A stretch of DNA of 64,000 bases from Cordylochernes scorpioides (GCA_030710605.1 CP092886.1:52354394-52418393), one strand, 5' to 3'; shown: positions 43,187 to 55,202, counted from the stretch's first letter. The notes: generated by a model from the sequence alone, not told the origin. Program-made: numbers and translations.

Positions 43187-43705
43187 AAAGTGTGTGAAAC
43201 ACGGTGCATGTTACTCAATTCTTATTATAAAATATCAAAAACCTTTGAGCAATAATTTTCTTTATTAAAAACATGCGAACCTTCGAGCTCTTCAACGGGC
43301 AAAGTTACAATTAAGAGTGAAAGCTCGCTCTGTTGTTAATAAATAACTTATTGTGCAATGCCTTTTGATATTTTATAATAGTAAATCGCAATTTGCCTAT
43401 ATCTGAATATGAACTCAAATTATTGTTTACGCCCATGTCTATAAAGAGTGAAACACGGTGCACGTTACTCGAATTCTTATTATAAAATTTTAAAAAACCT
43501 TGCGTAATAATTATTTTTATTGAAAACAGGCTAATTTTCGAGATCTCGCTCTTCAATAGGCAAAGTTACAATATTGAGTGAAAGTTCGCGCTGTTGTTAA
43601 TAAAGAACGTAGTGGTAAAGGTGTTTTGATATTCTATAATAGTAAATCGCAATTCTCCTCTATCTGAATATTACTCAAACTCTTGTTTACGCCTTGTCTA
43701 TTTCT
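43187..43705. repeat. Tandem duplication of about 254 bp
   Basis: Two head-to-tail copies. GTGAAACACGGTGC at 43194 recurs at 43448; GGCAAAGTTACAAT and GATATTYTATAATAGTAAAT recur at the same spacing. Copies differ at many sites, so the event is not recent. The 81-codon frame at 43311-43556 straddles the junction and is not convincing. Confidence 0.8.
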
Positions 43706-44567
43706 TATCTTACAGGTTGATTGCCAGCATTATTAGCGCACTGTACTTTAGTGGCGATATTTCTGAAATATTTTCGGCATAATTTTTTTGTGACATTTTC
43801 TGCTGATAAATTCAGTGATACATTATTGTGACAAAACTGGTCATCGAGCAAATTCTTTGTACATTAAAAAAAAAAAGATTGTATATTAACTAACACACAA
43901 TTCTTAATTATTGTATTCAATGGTGAAAATTTGTTCAATTTATCAATGACAATTTAAAAATTATTTGATTTAGAATATAGGACCTACTTGAAAATAAAGC
44001 ACATATAGAGATGCTTTATATATATAGTTAGCACATATATATATATAAATGTGAGAATAAAAAAATGGATATAAACACTCAAACGTACAATATTTCGTAT
44101 TGAAGTGAATTTAGTAAAGGACAATTGTTGAATAATATTATGCAAGTTTTTAAACGGAGCATAAAAGTGTCTCCCACCTTTCTAAAATCAAATTTGAAAT
44201 GATCTAAAAATGTCTTCACTAAGGCTTTGGTGGTAAACATATCTCCCTCGTTGCTGGTTGTTGGTAGTTTTGACTTAATTTAGGTTAGCACATAATGAAG
44301 CCATCACTAAAACATTCAAATTACACAAATGAGTAGAAACCAATTTAGTGTTGCTCACTTAGCACTGAAGTGGATGCTAAGTATATTATAAACCAGCAGG
44401 TTCTTTATAAATTTTGGTGAAATTTTTATACACTCAAAGGGTGAGTATGTATATTTATTTTAATATTTACAACACATTGCCAAAACCTAATTTTTGCAGA
44501 TTTTATCGATAGAAGGCAATTAGATTTATAAATATAATTTGATAAATTTTATGTCTTTTCAATATAA
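43706..44567. other. Intergenic, nothing recognised
   Basis: AT-rich with a TA tract near 44036-44049. Confidence 0.4.
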
Positions 44568-44672
44568 CGGAGTCCTGTTTCTTTATAGTCTCTGTAGTGT
44601 TAACTATCCCGGAGAACGAGTTGCTGAAGATAGTAGTTAACACTATGGAAGCTATAAAGAAAAAGGACTCAG
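44568..44672. repeat. Imperfect hairpin element
   Basis: Arms ACGGAGTCCTGTTTCTTTAT...TAGTGTTAACTAT and their complement (right end TATAAAGAAAAAGGACTCAG) around a 22-bp centre. No other copy seen in this window. Confidence 0.6.
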
Positions 44673-45801
44673 TTAGTTTGAAAATAATATTTTGATAATA
44701 TTTGAATATACTTTCAAAATATATACACAAGGTTTATATATACAAATATAAAAGATATACATAAAGTATAGTGGAAAGTGTTCACAAAGTTTACATAAAG
44801 AAATTATAAAGTGTTCTAAACAGATATAATTACAAGCACAGTTATAATGTTTATAATAAAGACACATCTACCTTTTAATAAATGTATTAAAGCGATGCAT
44901 CTATTAAATGCAGTAAAATATTCATTTGTTTGATTTTTGAATCCCTACTACAAATAGGGTAGCGCAAAACCGTCCATAGGTGTCCTGACGATCTTCTTGA
45001 GAAGGTCCCTTATCTATTTGCCTTCATTCGTTGGAAAGAAAGCCGTCTTCCTCAGGTCCTCCAGATGTAGCCGAAGGTGAATTCACGGCATGACCGAAGG
45101 AGACAATTTCCGGATGATGTCCACACGCCACACATAGTGATCTTCTCAGCGTTCGTTTAATAGCGTAGAACTTTGAGAAGGACTCCCTTGATCATCAGCC
45201 CTTCCTGGCTCCTCCTCACAACACTTATCTGCCAAGAAAGCGGTTCACACGGTGATGGAATAAATAGACAAGGTCATCTTCACCAAGGTCTGTGCTTCAT
45301 TCCGCACATGCCTAGAGACTTATATCTGTTAATATAAATTGAATTGAATAAATCAAAACTACATCCATTTTAGCTACTACACTGCCAAAATTCATTTTTC
45401 AATTATTTTATATTTACTCGCAATAAATATCAGTCAAAATTCCATTGTGGTTATTCCCAATTTACCTTAAAACCCTTTTTATTTAAAATGGACAATAAAG
45501 AAATAAGGGTTTACTCTACCCTTCGCTTTCACTCTTCTATAGTCCAATTATTACTATATTCGCGAAATTATGATCAGAGTTGATTCCTTTTGAGCTAATT
45601 CGTTCATAAAAATTACATGCGGCCTTTTTCTCCCTATGGCTATTTTCAATTTTGTTGGTATGAAAGTGGAACTCTTTTGGCGCTTTAATTACATTATTAT
45701 GTAACAAAAAGATCAATCTTTTATATATATCAACATTTCATACAAAGGGAACGTTACACAAAATGGTAAATGTCACTATATTTTTTTACACGACAGTTAT
45801 A
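44673..45801. other. Intergenic, nothing recognised
   Basis: 44950-45300 is GC-richer and reads coding-like fragments without any recognisable motif. The remainder is AT-rich flank of the Tc1 element. Confidence 0.35.
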
Positions 45802-47220
45802 CCCTGCGTGACATTGAAAATGGAACACCAAGAAATAGTGGCCAGAAAGTGATGAAACTCGGCAGACAGAGAGAGACAGGGACGAACAATAAGTGATCTT
45901 TATTTCAAAATGATAGTCATAATACAGAGCGAGAACGGCGTCGGCTTAGTAGCAAGTAGGACCACCGCGGACGGCGATGCACGCAGCAACACGTCTAGGT
46001 AGAGAGTCAATCAGAGTACGGATGGCGTCCTGAGGGATGGCTCTTCATTCCCTCTCAACCACTTGCCACAGTTCGTCTTCTGAACGCGGCTGTGGCAAGG
46101 CATGCAAACGGCGTCCAATGATGTCCCAGACGTGCTCGATTGGTGAGAGATCAGGAGAGTACGGTGGCCAGGGAAGCATCTGTACATCTTGCAGAGCTTG
46201 TTGGCTAATGCGAGCAGTGTGCGGTCGGGCGTTATCCTGCTGATAAAGGGCATTGGGTACCCCCTGAAGGTAGTGGAGTGTCACCGGTCGCAGCACATCA
46301 TCAACGTATCGTTGGGCCGTCAAATTGCCCTGAATACGAAGTAAAGGTGACCTGGAATCATACGCGATTGCGCCCCAAACCATGATTCCACGTTGTCGCA
46401 CGGTGGGGCGTTCCACAATTGCTGCCGGATTGGACCTTTCTCCACGTCGACGCCACACGCGTACACGGCGACTATCACTGGACAAGCAGAAACGCGACTC
46501 ATCTGAGAACACGACCCTGTACCATTCCGTCATCCACGTCGATCTAGCCCGGCACCATTCCAAACGTTGGCGCCTATTCGGTGGGGTCAATGGCAGTCTT
46601 CTTAGCGGACGGCATGAGTGCAAGCCATTAGCAACCAATCGACGGGAAATGGTTCTGGTCGAGATGGAATGATCTAGGGTGTCTTGCACATGTTGCAGGA
46701 TGGCGGTACAAGTGGCTTGTGGGGCCGCCACTGCTTGTCGAAGGATACGCCGATCCACACGTGCTGACGTCACTCTGGTTGCACCGACATTCCTATAAAT
46801 TGCCACATTTCCTTGTTCCAACCATCTTCTCCATAGTCGGTGCACCGTGGACGCACCAAGGTGTGTATCAGCTGCGATTTGACGTATGGACCAACCTGCC
46901 CTTTTCAGTCCGATCACCATGCCCCTCGTAAAAGCGTCTGTCTGCTTGAACTGCCTCCGTTTACGATGACCTGGCATTCTCTGTTATTACACGTGTCTTT
47001 TGACACAAGAACAAAATTTCTACGATGATTTTCCTTGAAGAAATAACGACACGAACACTCTCCATTCTGCAAGTTCTTTCCCTTATATCTTACTCCATGT
47101 GCGCACGAGAGCTGCGCATTTTACATCATTTGCATAACTCGGTTAGGCGCGTCTACCCTGAAATCTGCATAATTTTCTGGCCACTATTTCTTGGTGTTCC
47201 ATTTTCAATGTCACGCAGTG
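45802..47220 (-). mobile_element. Nearly intact Tc1-like transposon
   Basis: 1419 bp, flanked by TA on both sides (45800-45801 and 47221-47222). The TIRs are about 47 bp (start CMCTGCGTGACATTGAAAAT, then GGAACACCAAGAAATAGTGG). The transposase gene fills the interior on the minus strand. Intact ends mean it could still be moved by a related transposase. Confidence 0.92.
45958..46977 (-). CDS. Tc1-like transposase, one nonsense codon
   Basis: The frame runs from MPGHRKRRQFKQTDAFTRGM (46977). It has a paired helix-turn-helix DNA-binding region (WSIRQIAADTHLGASTVHRL and RRLVANGLHSCRPLRR) and the catalytic residues in VVFSDESRFCL, YQQDNARPHT and SPIEHVWD. A TGA at 46045-46047 interrupts it after residue 310 (context VERE-stop-RAIPQDAIRTL). 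The same frame then continues cleanly to TAA at 45958-45960 (about 339 codons in all). The stop replaces the Trp usual at this place. By my count 32 residues separate the second Asp and the Glu, two fewer than classical DD34E Tc1. The truncated product keeps all catalytic residues. The transposase cuts and pastes the element at TA sites. Confidence 0.88.
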
Positions 47221-47308
47221 TATATACATATATATATATATACAGGCCAAACTTGGGTAAATACGCTTAACAATAAAAATAAATTAATTAATTAAAATAT
47301 CGGGGTGT

Positions 47309-47612
47309 TGATATTAAAAAAATAAAAAAAGGCATAACCTGACCAGGATATCCTGGTCTTAAATGCCCGTTTCTTGGTTTCTCAAGAAGCCTCTGGGACC
47401 AAAAATCTTTTTGGTCGCAGTGGTACAGCCTACTCCACGTGACGAGAGCCAACAGTGCGAAACGCTTTCGTGAATGGCTTTTCTTGATTTATCAAGTAAT
47501 TGGGTTGGCCAAATATCAGAGAACAGGCTAAATCAATGGCGCTCTGCCATCTAAAAAGCACTTATGCTCCTGGTCAGGATATGCCTTTTTTATTTTTAAT
47601 ATCAAAACCTGA
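47309..47612. mobile_element. Palindromic element, relative of 20351-20775
   Basis: Ends GATATTAAAAAAATAAAAAA and its complement, with GGCATAACCTGACCAGGAT arms. The plus strand keeps GTGACGA (47439-47445), GAGC...AACAGTGC, GAAACGC and the TTCGTGAATGGCTTTTCTTG block of the hammerhead-like core, with the first core C mutated to G. Confidence 0.6.
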
Positions 47613-47881
47613 CCTTTTTATTTATTTTTTCTATTATTTTTCAATTGCTATTGTATTTAACATATATGCCAATATTCGAAAGAAATATTCATTTTTTTAT
47701 ATTAAAAGGAATGAGTAAGGATTTTAACAAACATTACCAATATCGTTAGGTACAATATTGACTCAGTAAAACTTACTCAGAATCTATAGAAAATATTCAA
47801 TTAATTCATTCTCTTGAAATGTTCAATTTTTTTTTCTTGAAAATAATAACCCTCAAAACTAATACCTTCAAATACAAAATA
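47613..47881. other. Short intergenic stretch
   Basis: AT-rich, no motif. Confidence 0.4.
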
Positions 47882-49172
47882 TTGGGTTGTAAAGAAGGTT
47901 CGTTTGGGTTTCTATCCCTTTGTTTCATAACGGTTATTGTTGTTATACGGTAAAGTGTTTATATTCTTTAAATAGTACTCGCTCTGCTCTACAAACCAGT
48001 ATTTTTTTTTGAAAAAAAAAACGTAATATTTTGTTATTTCTAAAGGCTTGAAAATTGAATATCCAGGAGGAAAATATAAACATTTTCGAAATCTGCTTTT
48101 TTTCGCTTTTCATCGAGGTCAAAAAGCAGCCGAAGCAGCTCGGGACATATGCAACGTGTATGGAAAAGGTGTCATAGGGGAGCGAGAAGCAAATGGTTTG
48201 CAAAGTTCAAAAACGGCGACTTGGACCTTGAAGTCACGCCTCGAAACGGAAAACCATCAAAATTCGATTAGGAACATCTAAAGACCCTGTTGAAGGAAGA
48301 TGGTCGCCAAACAACCCGTGAATTGGCCGAAAAAATTAAATGTAGTGCTGTGACCACCTACAACCATCTTCAATCAATAGGGTTTTCTCAAAAACTCGAA
48401 GCTTGGGTGCTTCACGAGCTTAATGAAACCAATAAAGAAAATCGCCTTCAAATCGCTGCTTAACATCTCGCAAGCCATCAATCAACACAGGGCCATAAAC
48501 AATGATTTTTATACTGATTCGTTACGGGAGATGAAATATGGTGCCTAAACCTGAATAGGAAGCAAAGAAAAGAGTGGATGGCTCCAGGAGATACGCCGAA
48601 GCCAAGAATAAAGCAAGATCTTCACCCACAAAAGGCTATGATCTGCGTTTTTTTTGGACTGGGAAGGTGTGATTTACTGGAAAATGCTCGAAAGGAATGC
48701 CAAGGTCAACAAGGACCTCTACATTGCTCAATTTCATCACTTGAATGAGGCTATTCAACAGAAATGACCCGATCGACAAGGTCAAATCATTCTCCTTCAC
48801 GACAACGCTAGGCCGCATGTTGAACAAGTCGTCAAAGCCGCCTTTCAAGAGCTCGAATGGGATATTATACAGCACCCGCCGTACTCTCCGGACCTTGCAC
48901 CAACCGATTACCACCTTTTCCGCTCCATGTCAAACCATATGAGAGGCACTACCTTCGATGATGAAGAGGACCTCAAAACCTGGCTCAACAACTTCTTCGA
49001 CACCAGACCGGGCAATTTTTGGCAGAACGGCATCAACAAACTAGTCGAATGTTGGAAGGAGGTCGTAAATAATAACGGAAAATACATAATTGAATACCTA
49101 ATTGTTATAATTAATGTTTTTGTCTTTAAAAAATTGTCGAATAAAACCGAACGAGCCTTCTTTACAACCCGA
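47882..49172 (+). mobile_element. mariner transposon with intact ends, broken transposase
   Basis: 1291 bp between TA dinucleotides. TIRs TYGGGTTGTAAAGAAGGYTC with about 30 bp similarity. Plus-strand transposase remnants in order: an N-terminal block (EAARDICNVYGKGVIGER near 48140), TTRELAEKIKCSAVT near 48320, VTGDEIW near 48525, then HPPYSPDLAPTDYHLFRSMS near 48870 and a normal C-terminus ending NGKYIIE near 49090. Several frameshifts and stops. DD34D type by motif. Confidence 0.85.
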
Positions 49173-49689
49173 TACATAAAAATCATTTGTTAAAACACTA
49201 AAGAATTAAAAAATAATTAAAAACAATTTTATTTGAACGCTTCTGGACAAATTTGACGTTAGAATCTTAGATTCTGATCTAATTAACTCGGTAACGTAAC
49301 AATGAGCTTAATTTTTAATGCGTTTCACAATAAAAGGATTTGAAAAGTTATTTGTAATATTTGGTTAATGCATTCACAATTGGCCTCCATAAAACTTTGT
49401 TCGTCGAAAAAATAATGAATAAAAGAGCACCATTCGCATATTAAAATATAAATATGTTTTTATTATTTTCTTATTTAGTATGAATAATATACAGTTTAAG
49501 AGACTCATTTTGGTTTAGAGAATTTCACTTGAAGGCTTCAATATGTTTACCGATGTATCAATGATTTCGACTTTGTAAATTTGAACCACAACAACTCCGT
49601 TTGAATACTTGTACCCGATGTTAGACCTGTTAAGGAATCTTAAGAAAGATAGTAATTTATTTTGTAAAATTGTTTTAGCCAGATTGAAT
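49173..49689. other. Intergenic, nothing recognised
   Basis: AT-rich, no motif. Confidence 0.4.
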
Positions 49690-50095
49690 ATATATCCATA
49701 CGTTTAATAGTTATAAACCCCTTTACCTGTTATTAACCCATTTATACATTATGAACTCATTTTCTCTGATATACCTCACCCCAAGTTTAGCTGTTATGAA
49801 CATATGTAATTGTTTAATACTTGTTTCACTATTTCGAATATGCTTAAACGTTATAAATAAGTTTTTTTTTATAACTATATACTTATATAACAGTTTTTAA
49901 CTGCCATACCCCAATTTAAATGCTATTAGCTATCGTTAAACAACAGTGATAACCCGTTTCACTATTGATAAACTCGTTTAAATTTCATATATTCATTCAA
50001 TTGTTTAACCCGTTTAACTATTATATGACTGCTTAACTGTTATAAATCCTTTTAACGGTTATAAACCCGTTTAAAACGTTTTTAAAACTATTAGC
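49690..50095. repeat. Degenerate minisatellite, about 19-bp period
   Basis: Loosely repeated words of the form CCCGTTTAACTGTTATAAA with many indels. Order is clearest at 49990-50090. Confidence 0.55.
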
Positions 50096-50189
50096 GCAAT
50101 TTTTTTAAATTGAAAATGTTATTAAAATTTAGTTCACATATATATAAACAGATGAGCAAACCTTTAAAAAGCTGTACCTTTTAGGATGT

Positions 50190-50550
50190 ACACTCATGGA
50201 CAAAAAGAAGTGGAAGGTCTTAGATATTGCCGGTGGTCTGTTTTTTTTTTTTAAATGTAGACAGAGGCAATTTTGTTCACACTTGGTTATATCGTGTGTC
50301 TTCAATAAATGTCCCTGTATATAAAATATATTTCAGAGTTATTGTCTGAATCCCGATTTACATGCTAAAAAGTACAACTTCCTTAAATTTTGTTCATGAG
50401 TGCATATCGGGATTCAGATAATATCTCTGAAAGATATTTAATATACAGTGATCTTTATTGAAGACACACAAGATAACCAAATAGGAACAAAATTGCATCT
50501 GTCTCCTTCAAAAAAAAAAAAGACCGGCAACATCAAATACTTTTCTCTTT
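50190..50550. repeat. Palindromic element with arms of about 145 bp
   Basis: Left arm about 50215-50365 and right arm about 50406-50550 are diverged reverse complements (ATTGCCGGT..., GGCAATTTTGTTC, GTGTGTCTTCAATAAA, TCTGAATCCCGAT in both). An additional CTCATGGACAAAA/CTCATGAACAAAA block flanks the left arm and the centre, as in Tc1-type ends. No ORF. Confidence 0.65.
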
Positions 50551-51889
50551 CTTTAGTTTTCTCCATGAGGATACATCTCATTGTGAATTCTCTTAGTGGT
50601 ATAGCCAGTCTTATTTATCAGACCGCTCTAATATTACATTGGACTTAATTGCTTCGATGACAATGAAGAAAAAATCTTGGTTGAAGTATTTAAGCCAACT
50701 ATGGACATAGGCATTAATTTTTAAAAAATCGTTTCTATGCATCGAGCAATTCTCTTCCGCAAATATTATAATCGATTTAAAGAAAAGCTTTAACCTCTTC
50801 GTTGTGTACTAAATAGTAGGAGAATGATTACTAAAATTAACAAAGGAATGGGGCGATTACAACAAACATTTTGTGACAGATTAGAGAGAATATTTTACTA
50901 ATCGAACTCAAACAGGAAGTTTAAGAGTTGAAAATAATTCCTAATTTAAACAGATTCCATTCCCTCTATATGAATAAAGAATGTATATTATGTGGATTGC
51001 CTGTTCCCTTGAGGCATGTCTTCTCCTGTCGAGAGAGCCAGAAATTTCTCTCAATTTCCCAAATGGGAAGATTGGAACATTGTTTAATTAATTGTTTCTT
51101 TTGTGATTTTTGTCGCAAATAAAAAGTATATATATTACCTTTAATTAAAAAGGCATATATTGGATCATATATTACCCGTGTTCATATATTAGCTATAAAA
51201 TTTTCGCGGAAGACAACATGTTATTTGCATTAATGAAAAATTTGTATGTATTAAAGATATTTGAGAAGATTTTCTTCTCTTATCTAAGTTCCTGCTGATC
51301 TGTCATAGGTATGATTAAGGCCATTCATCTACCTCACATTTTCTATAAAGATTTGTAGTTAGTTGGGAAAAAAGTAGAGTTGATTGCGCTTATCTTTGGC
51401 CAATTGATACATCTTGCTATCTTAATTCTTCTAAGCCGTCTCGTGTCTGAATCGGTATCGCCTAGTACTTCGTTTGGGTCAAGTTTTCTATTTTCCTAAA
51501 AGAGCATACTGTTCTCTGATTCTAGACTCATTCATTAATTTATAATAGTATTTCATACTAAATATTGGTTTAGAGAAGTCTGTGGGGCTATCGTCAACTA
51601 CTACCAGATGAGTGACCCGTTTAGCCGATGTGGGTGTTCATATTTTACGATTCGCAGCGTGGCTATCAAAATCATATATTTAGCGTTTATCGTTAATTGA
51701 AAAATTCTTATTGTTAACTTAAAATAGTTTCGCTTCACACACATACCAACGTGACGATTAATATATGAGGATTCTATTCACATTGCTTCAACAGTCGGCT
51801 TTTGAATTTTATAAAGCTGGAGATATGTAAACTTTTATTCAAAGTTTTTTTTTTCTATTATTTTTCATATATATATATATATATATATG
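50551..51889. other. Intergenic with one repeat fragment
   Basis: 51141-51168 (TTAATTAAAAAGGCATATAT then TGGATC) is a lone piece of the Penelope-derived repeat family. Otherwise nothing is recognised. A TA tract lies at 51867-51888. Confidence 0.4.
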
Positions 51890-51962
51890 TTTGAAAATAG
51901 AGCAATCCATTTATTATATTATTTAAAAATGCCTATTTTGGATCAAAAAGTTTTATTTCCGA

Positions 51963-52000
51963 TATTTCGTGTGGCAACTCGCCAAACTTCTTCGGGGAAC
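51963..52000 (-). ncRNA. Hammerhead-like core in Penelope 3' region
   Basis: Minus strand: TTCC, CCGAAGA (51989-51995), extra A, stem II GTTTGGC/GCCACAC with one mismatch and loop GAGTT, GAAA (51965-51968), then the self-complementary ATAT, C, and GGAA, which pairs with the TTCC before the core as stem I. Only the fourth core position (U to C) departs from CUGANGA, apart from the extra A. Confidence 0.45.
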
Positions 52001-52226
52001 AAGATTGTTTTGATAAGCTCGCGTATCAATTCACGAGTATGTACAACTGCTATAAATTTTTAAAAATATCTAAAATCTACAATATGCATGTTTATAAATA
52101 TAATTATTAATAATAAAATGATATATAAAATATTAATATATAGAGAATAAATAAATATATACATTTAAAATAAAAGAATTGAAAATCAGTAATTTGTTAT
52201 ATATATATATATTGTATAGTAGTGGG

Positions 52227-52553
52227 CTACATGGTTTTAAATTGTAAGTATAATTGAGGAATGTCTATTTTTCGATTGATACTGTTTTTATCTTCTATTG
52301 AGGTCCAGCTTTCTAGAAAAAGTCTTGAATGTTTGTCCTTGATATTTTGATATACTAATTCAGTTGAGTCAAAATTTGGTATGTGATCCTGTTTTAGTGC
52401 GTGGTCTACTAAAAGGGAAAGAGGGCTATATATATTTATAATTGCAGATATGATGAATCGCCTCAGCATTGATAACTTCCAAAAGACAAATGTAGATAGA
52501 CATGGATCAGCCGTTTTTTTCTCATTTTGAAAAGAGCGACCTAACAAGCCCAC
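52227..52553 (-). pseudogene. Penelope-like element C-terminal endonuclease fragment
   Basis: A 108-residue frame whose second half carries the conserved tail of conventional Penelope proteins: LVDHALKQDHIPNF, then RLFLESW, and NSINRKIDIPQLYL. This is the region after the YIG-type nuclease core. The RT and the nuclease core upstream are missing or scrambled. Truncated, not functional alone. Confidence 0.7.
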
Positions 52554-53463
52554 GTCAAAGAGCTGGCATATCCTAATGTCCTTGCGTGAGTTTGACCAAG
52601 TTTCTGGCGTGACTTCCTGAATGCTTGGTAATTTGGCGTCGGACTTCCTTTTTGTAATTTACTCTAATTTATTTTGAAGAAGGCTAATAGAATTCCGAAG
52701 AAAAAACACATTATATATAAGTAAATTGCTTGGTGTTGACTTTTATTTCCCTATATGATGGCTATAACATCAGCTACTGCTATATCACCTGTTGGACTTT
52801 TAAAACTGCGCATCCAACACTCTTAATGATAAAATGTAAGGAACGGAACTCTCTTAAGTTAATCTCACACACTATATGTATTTATGTGGCAATATAGTGA
52901 TAATAATAATGTGGGGAAAGAGAAATAATCACACCACAAATTGGTAGAGGAATTTGGAAGGCCATCCGAGAGAGAGAGGGGGAGCGAGGGGGCTGCCACT
53001 GTTGAGCGGCCGTTCGTGTCGCACACAATCACCCAACTGTTTCCAAGGTTCCGAGGTGCCAAGTGACGGCCCCCAGGAGCCCCCTTGGAATGTCCTGATG
53101 TCTAAAGTGACACCCTTCTGCTGCCCATCCCTCTCTGGTTCGACTGTAGGTCCGTTTTATTATTCCAGGAAGAGTATATATTATGACATATATTTATATT
53201 AAAATTGAAATATAACTGTGACATACACGTAAAGGTCTTGAAACTGTTAGTTGTTTATAGAGATTTCCCTATGTTATATTGTAGTATGTTCGCTTTTTAT
53301 ACAGATTGAAATCTCTAAGCGACGATACGCGGCCGGAACAAATCGAATAAGGATGTTATGGGAGAACGAAGCACAAAATACTTCTTTGATATAATCGTCC
53401 TCTAACTGCCCCGTTGCATCACTCCTACCTAGCCTTTAGGTCATTAGTATAAATTGTATATAT
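52554..53463. other. Intergenic, nothing firm
   Basis: A GC-rich purine patch (52965-53140) has open frames on both strands (52865-53062 minus, 52954-53202 plus). They lack motifs and reflect low-complexity GAGA sequence. Confidence 0.35.
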
Positions 53464-53586
53464 ATTAGATAATAAAAAGGCATATATAATGGATTCAATA
53501 ATTGGATTGAAAAATCTTTTATTCAATCCAATATATGCATTTTTATAATTTAATGATTTAAATATGGATTGCTCTATTTTCAAAAC
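53464..53586 (-). mobile_element. Short palindromic Penelope-derived repeat
   Basis: Arms ATTAGATAATAAAAAGGCAT and its complement, right side extended to TGGATTGCTCTATTTTCAAA; same build as 29162-29284. It sits against a TA tract. Confidence 0.65.
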
Positions 53587-54049
53587 AAATTTATATAGAG
53601 AGAGTAATTTTGGAAGAAGGTATGTAGAATATAAAATAAATTGTAATTCACTAATTTTGAAAAAAAAATGCTATTTTTATTCGAAGAGTTTAATTTAGCC
53701 AAAGTATAGTTTAATCTTTGAGTCCGAACAGCAAGCTAATTCTGTATTAAATAATAACATTAGGAAATTTTGAAAAATATATATATTTGTTAGTTGATTT
53801 AAGCATAAACGGTTTGTTTTTATATATGTAAAACTGACCAATACTTCCTTGTTTAGCGGATATAATGGTTATCGGTCTATTTGTCTGCTATTTAGATTTA
53901 TATTTGAACAATTTTTATATTTCCTTTTTTTTCTGTTTTGGAGTATAGCTGTATTAATGGTGGATTAAATTAAAAATAAGATAATCGAATTTTTTTTCTG
54001 ATTCAACTTCCAATCGTTCCAATTTTTTGGTGGAAGAGGTAAGAGAGGG
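53587..54049. other. Intergenic with one shared repeat
   Basis: 53715-53755 matches the right flank of the Naiad insertion (39750-39795) in inverted orientation. Confidence 0.4.
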
Positions 54050-54330
54050 GGTTCCGGCAATAAATCTAACTGGCCGAAGTGTCTATTTTTCACAAAACTA
54101 TGAAGGCCGGCCAGGCAACCTCTATCCTCAGGATATCTGAATTAAAATATATATCTCCTATTTTCATTCCAATAGTTCTATTTCTTAGTCGAAGAGGATT
54201 GGTAAGGTAGTCATGTAAGTTAACGTAGCCGAAATTACCGCTCAGGTCATCATCTGAAGAGGCCCGACTGAGTACCATCCTCTTTTCAATTGGTCTAACC
54301 TTTATGGTTTTCATTCCTTCCTTTAATTAA
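54050..54330 (-). repeat. Dispersed repeat with coding-like block
   Basis: Relative of 5160-5500. The 74-codon minus frame (54090-54314) reads LHDYLTNPLRLRNRTIGMKI then RIEVAWPAFIVL. Downstream lies the ACTTCGGCCAGTTAGATTTA boundary also seen at 5140. Probably a retroelement tail; family unknown. Confidence 0.35.
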
Positions 54331-55202
54331 TATAATAACATTAAAACATTCATATACAATGAATTAATGAATAGTTACAAATACTTAAGGGAAAGTGAAA
54401 TTAATAGAATTTCCAGTTTGGCTCAGTATGACTCCTCGCGCTGGGCTTTCTCTTTTAAATTTTCTTATACCTAGTAATTTCTCTATTCAAATTTTAAAGA
54501 GTAAATATTTTAGGTTCATTTGATATTGGCATTTTGTTTTATATTGTATCCTACATTTTCACATTAGATGACATTAAAATCATAAACATGAATTTAAAAA
54601 ATAATTATAAAAATAAAAGGCTTATCATCTTTTTCAAGTGAGAAGATAAGGAAAAATACTTCTCTCTCTTCAGCTTAATTTTAATCATTGAAAATTATTA
54701 TTATGGTTCTGTCTTTGCTCTTTTCTATAAACCTATCTCTTCGCTTATTCCTTTTTCTACCCAGCCTATGACACGTAACGGCCGAAGTTATGATGGAGGT
54801 TTCTTTTTTGTATTCTATTATATTTCCTTCTATCTATTTATATATATTAAAAAACAAACCTCTTATGCTTAATTCAACTAACAAATAGAGTAACAAAATT
54901 GAGTGGCTATAAAATTTGGATGGAACTGTGTAGGAATTCCGTTTGAAAATATAGTGCGAATTGTATAATTAAGCGAAATTTCGGGGCAAACCCACTACAA
55001 TGTCCAACATGTATATAAAATCTTCACTACTCTCCTGCTGGATAAAACATTTTTTATAAATATTTTAAATATTTCAAGGCGATTGATAAAATGAGAGAAG
55101 AAGTGCTCAACTCCACAGACAACGGCTGATTGCTCCCCCTCCCCTCTAAATTGCTTTTCCTCCTCACTCATGTACATATATAACCGTTATGGGGAATCCC
55201 CT
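54331..55202. other. Intergenic, nothing recognised
   Basis: AT-rich. The part next to 55203 probably belongs to the retroelement ending there. Confidence 0.4.

Larger units (their letters stand above)
51890..52553 (-). mobile_element. 5'-truncated conventional Penelope-like element
   Basis: On the minus strand a C-terminal endonuclease fragment (52227-52553) is followed by about 230 bp, a hammerhead-like core (51965-51995) and the end sequence TTTTTGATCCAAAATAGGCA...GGATTGCTCTATTTTCAAAC, then a TA tract. That end is the same as the asymmetric end of the short palindromic repeats, so this element links them to Penelope. Confidence 0.55.

Noticed and set aside
52865-53202. Overlapping plus and minus frames in a GAGA/CTCT patch
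   Set aside because: Low-complexity purine-rich DNA; no motif, no homologue recognised.
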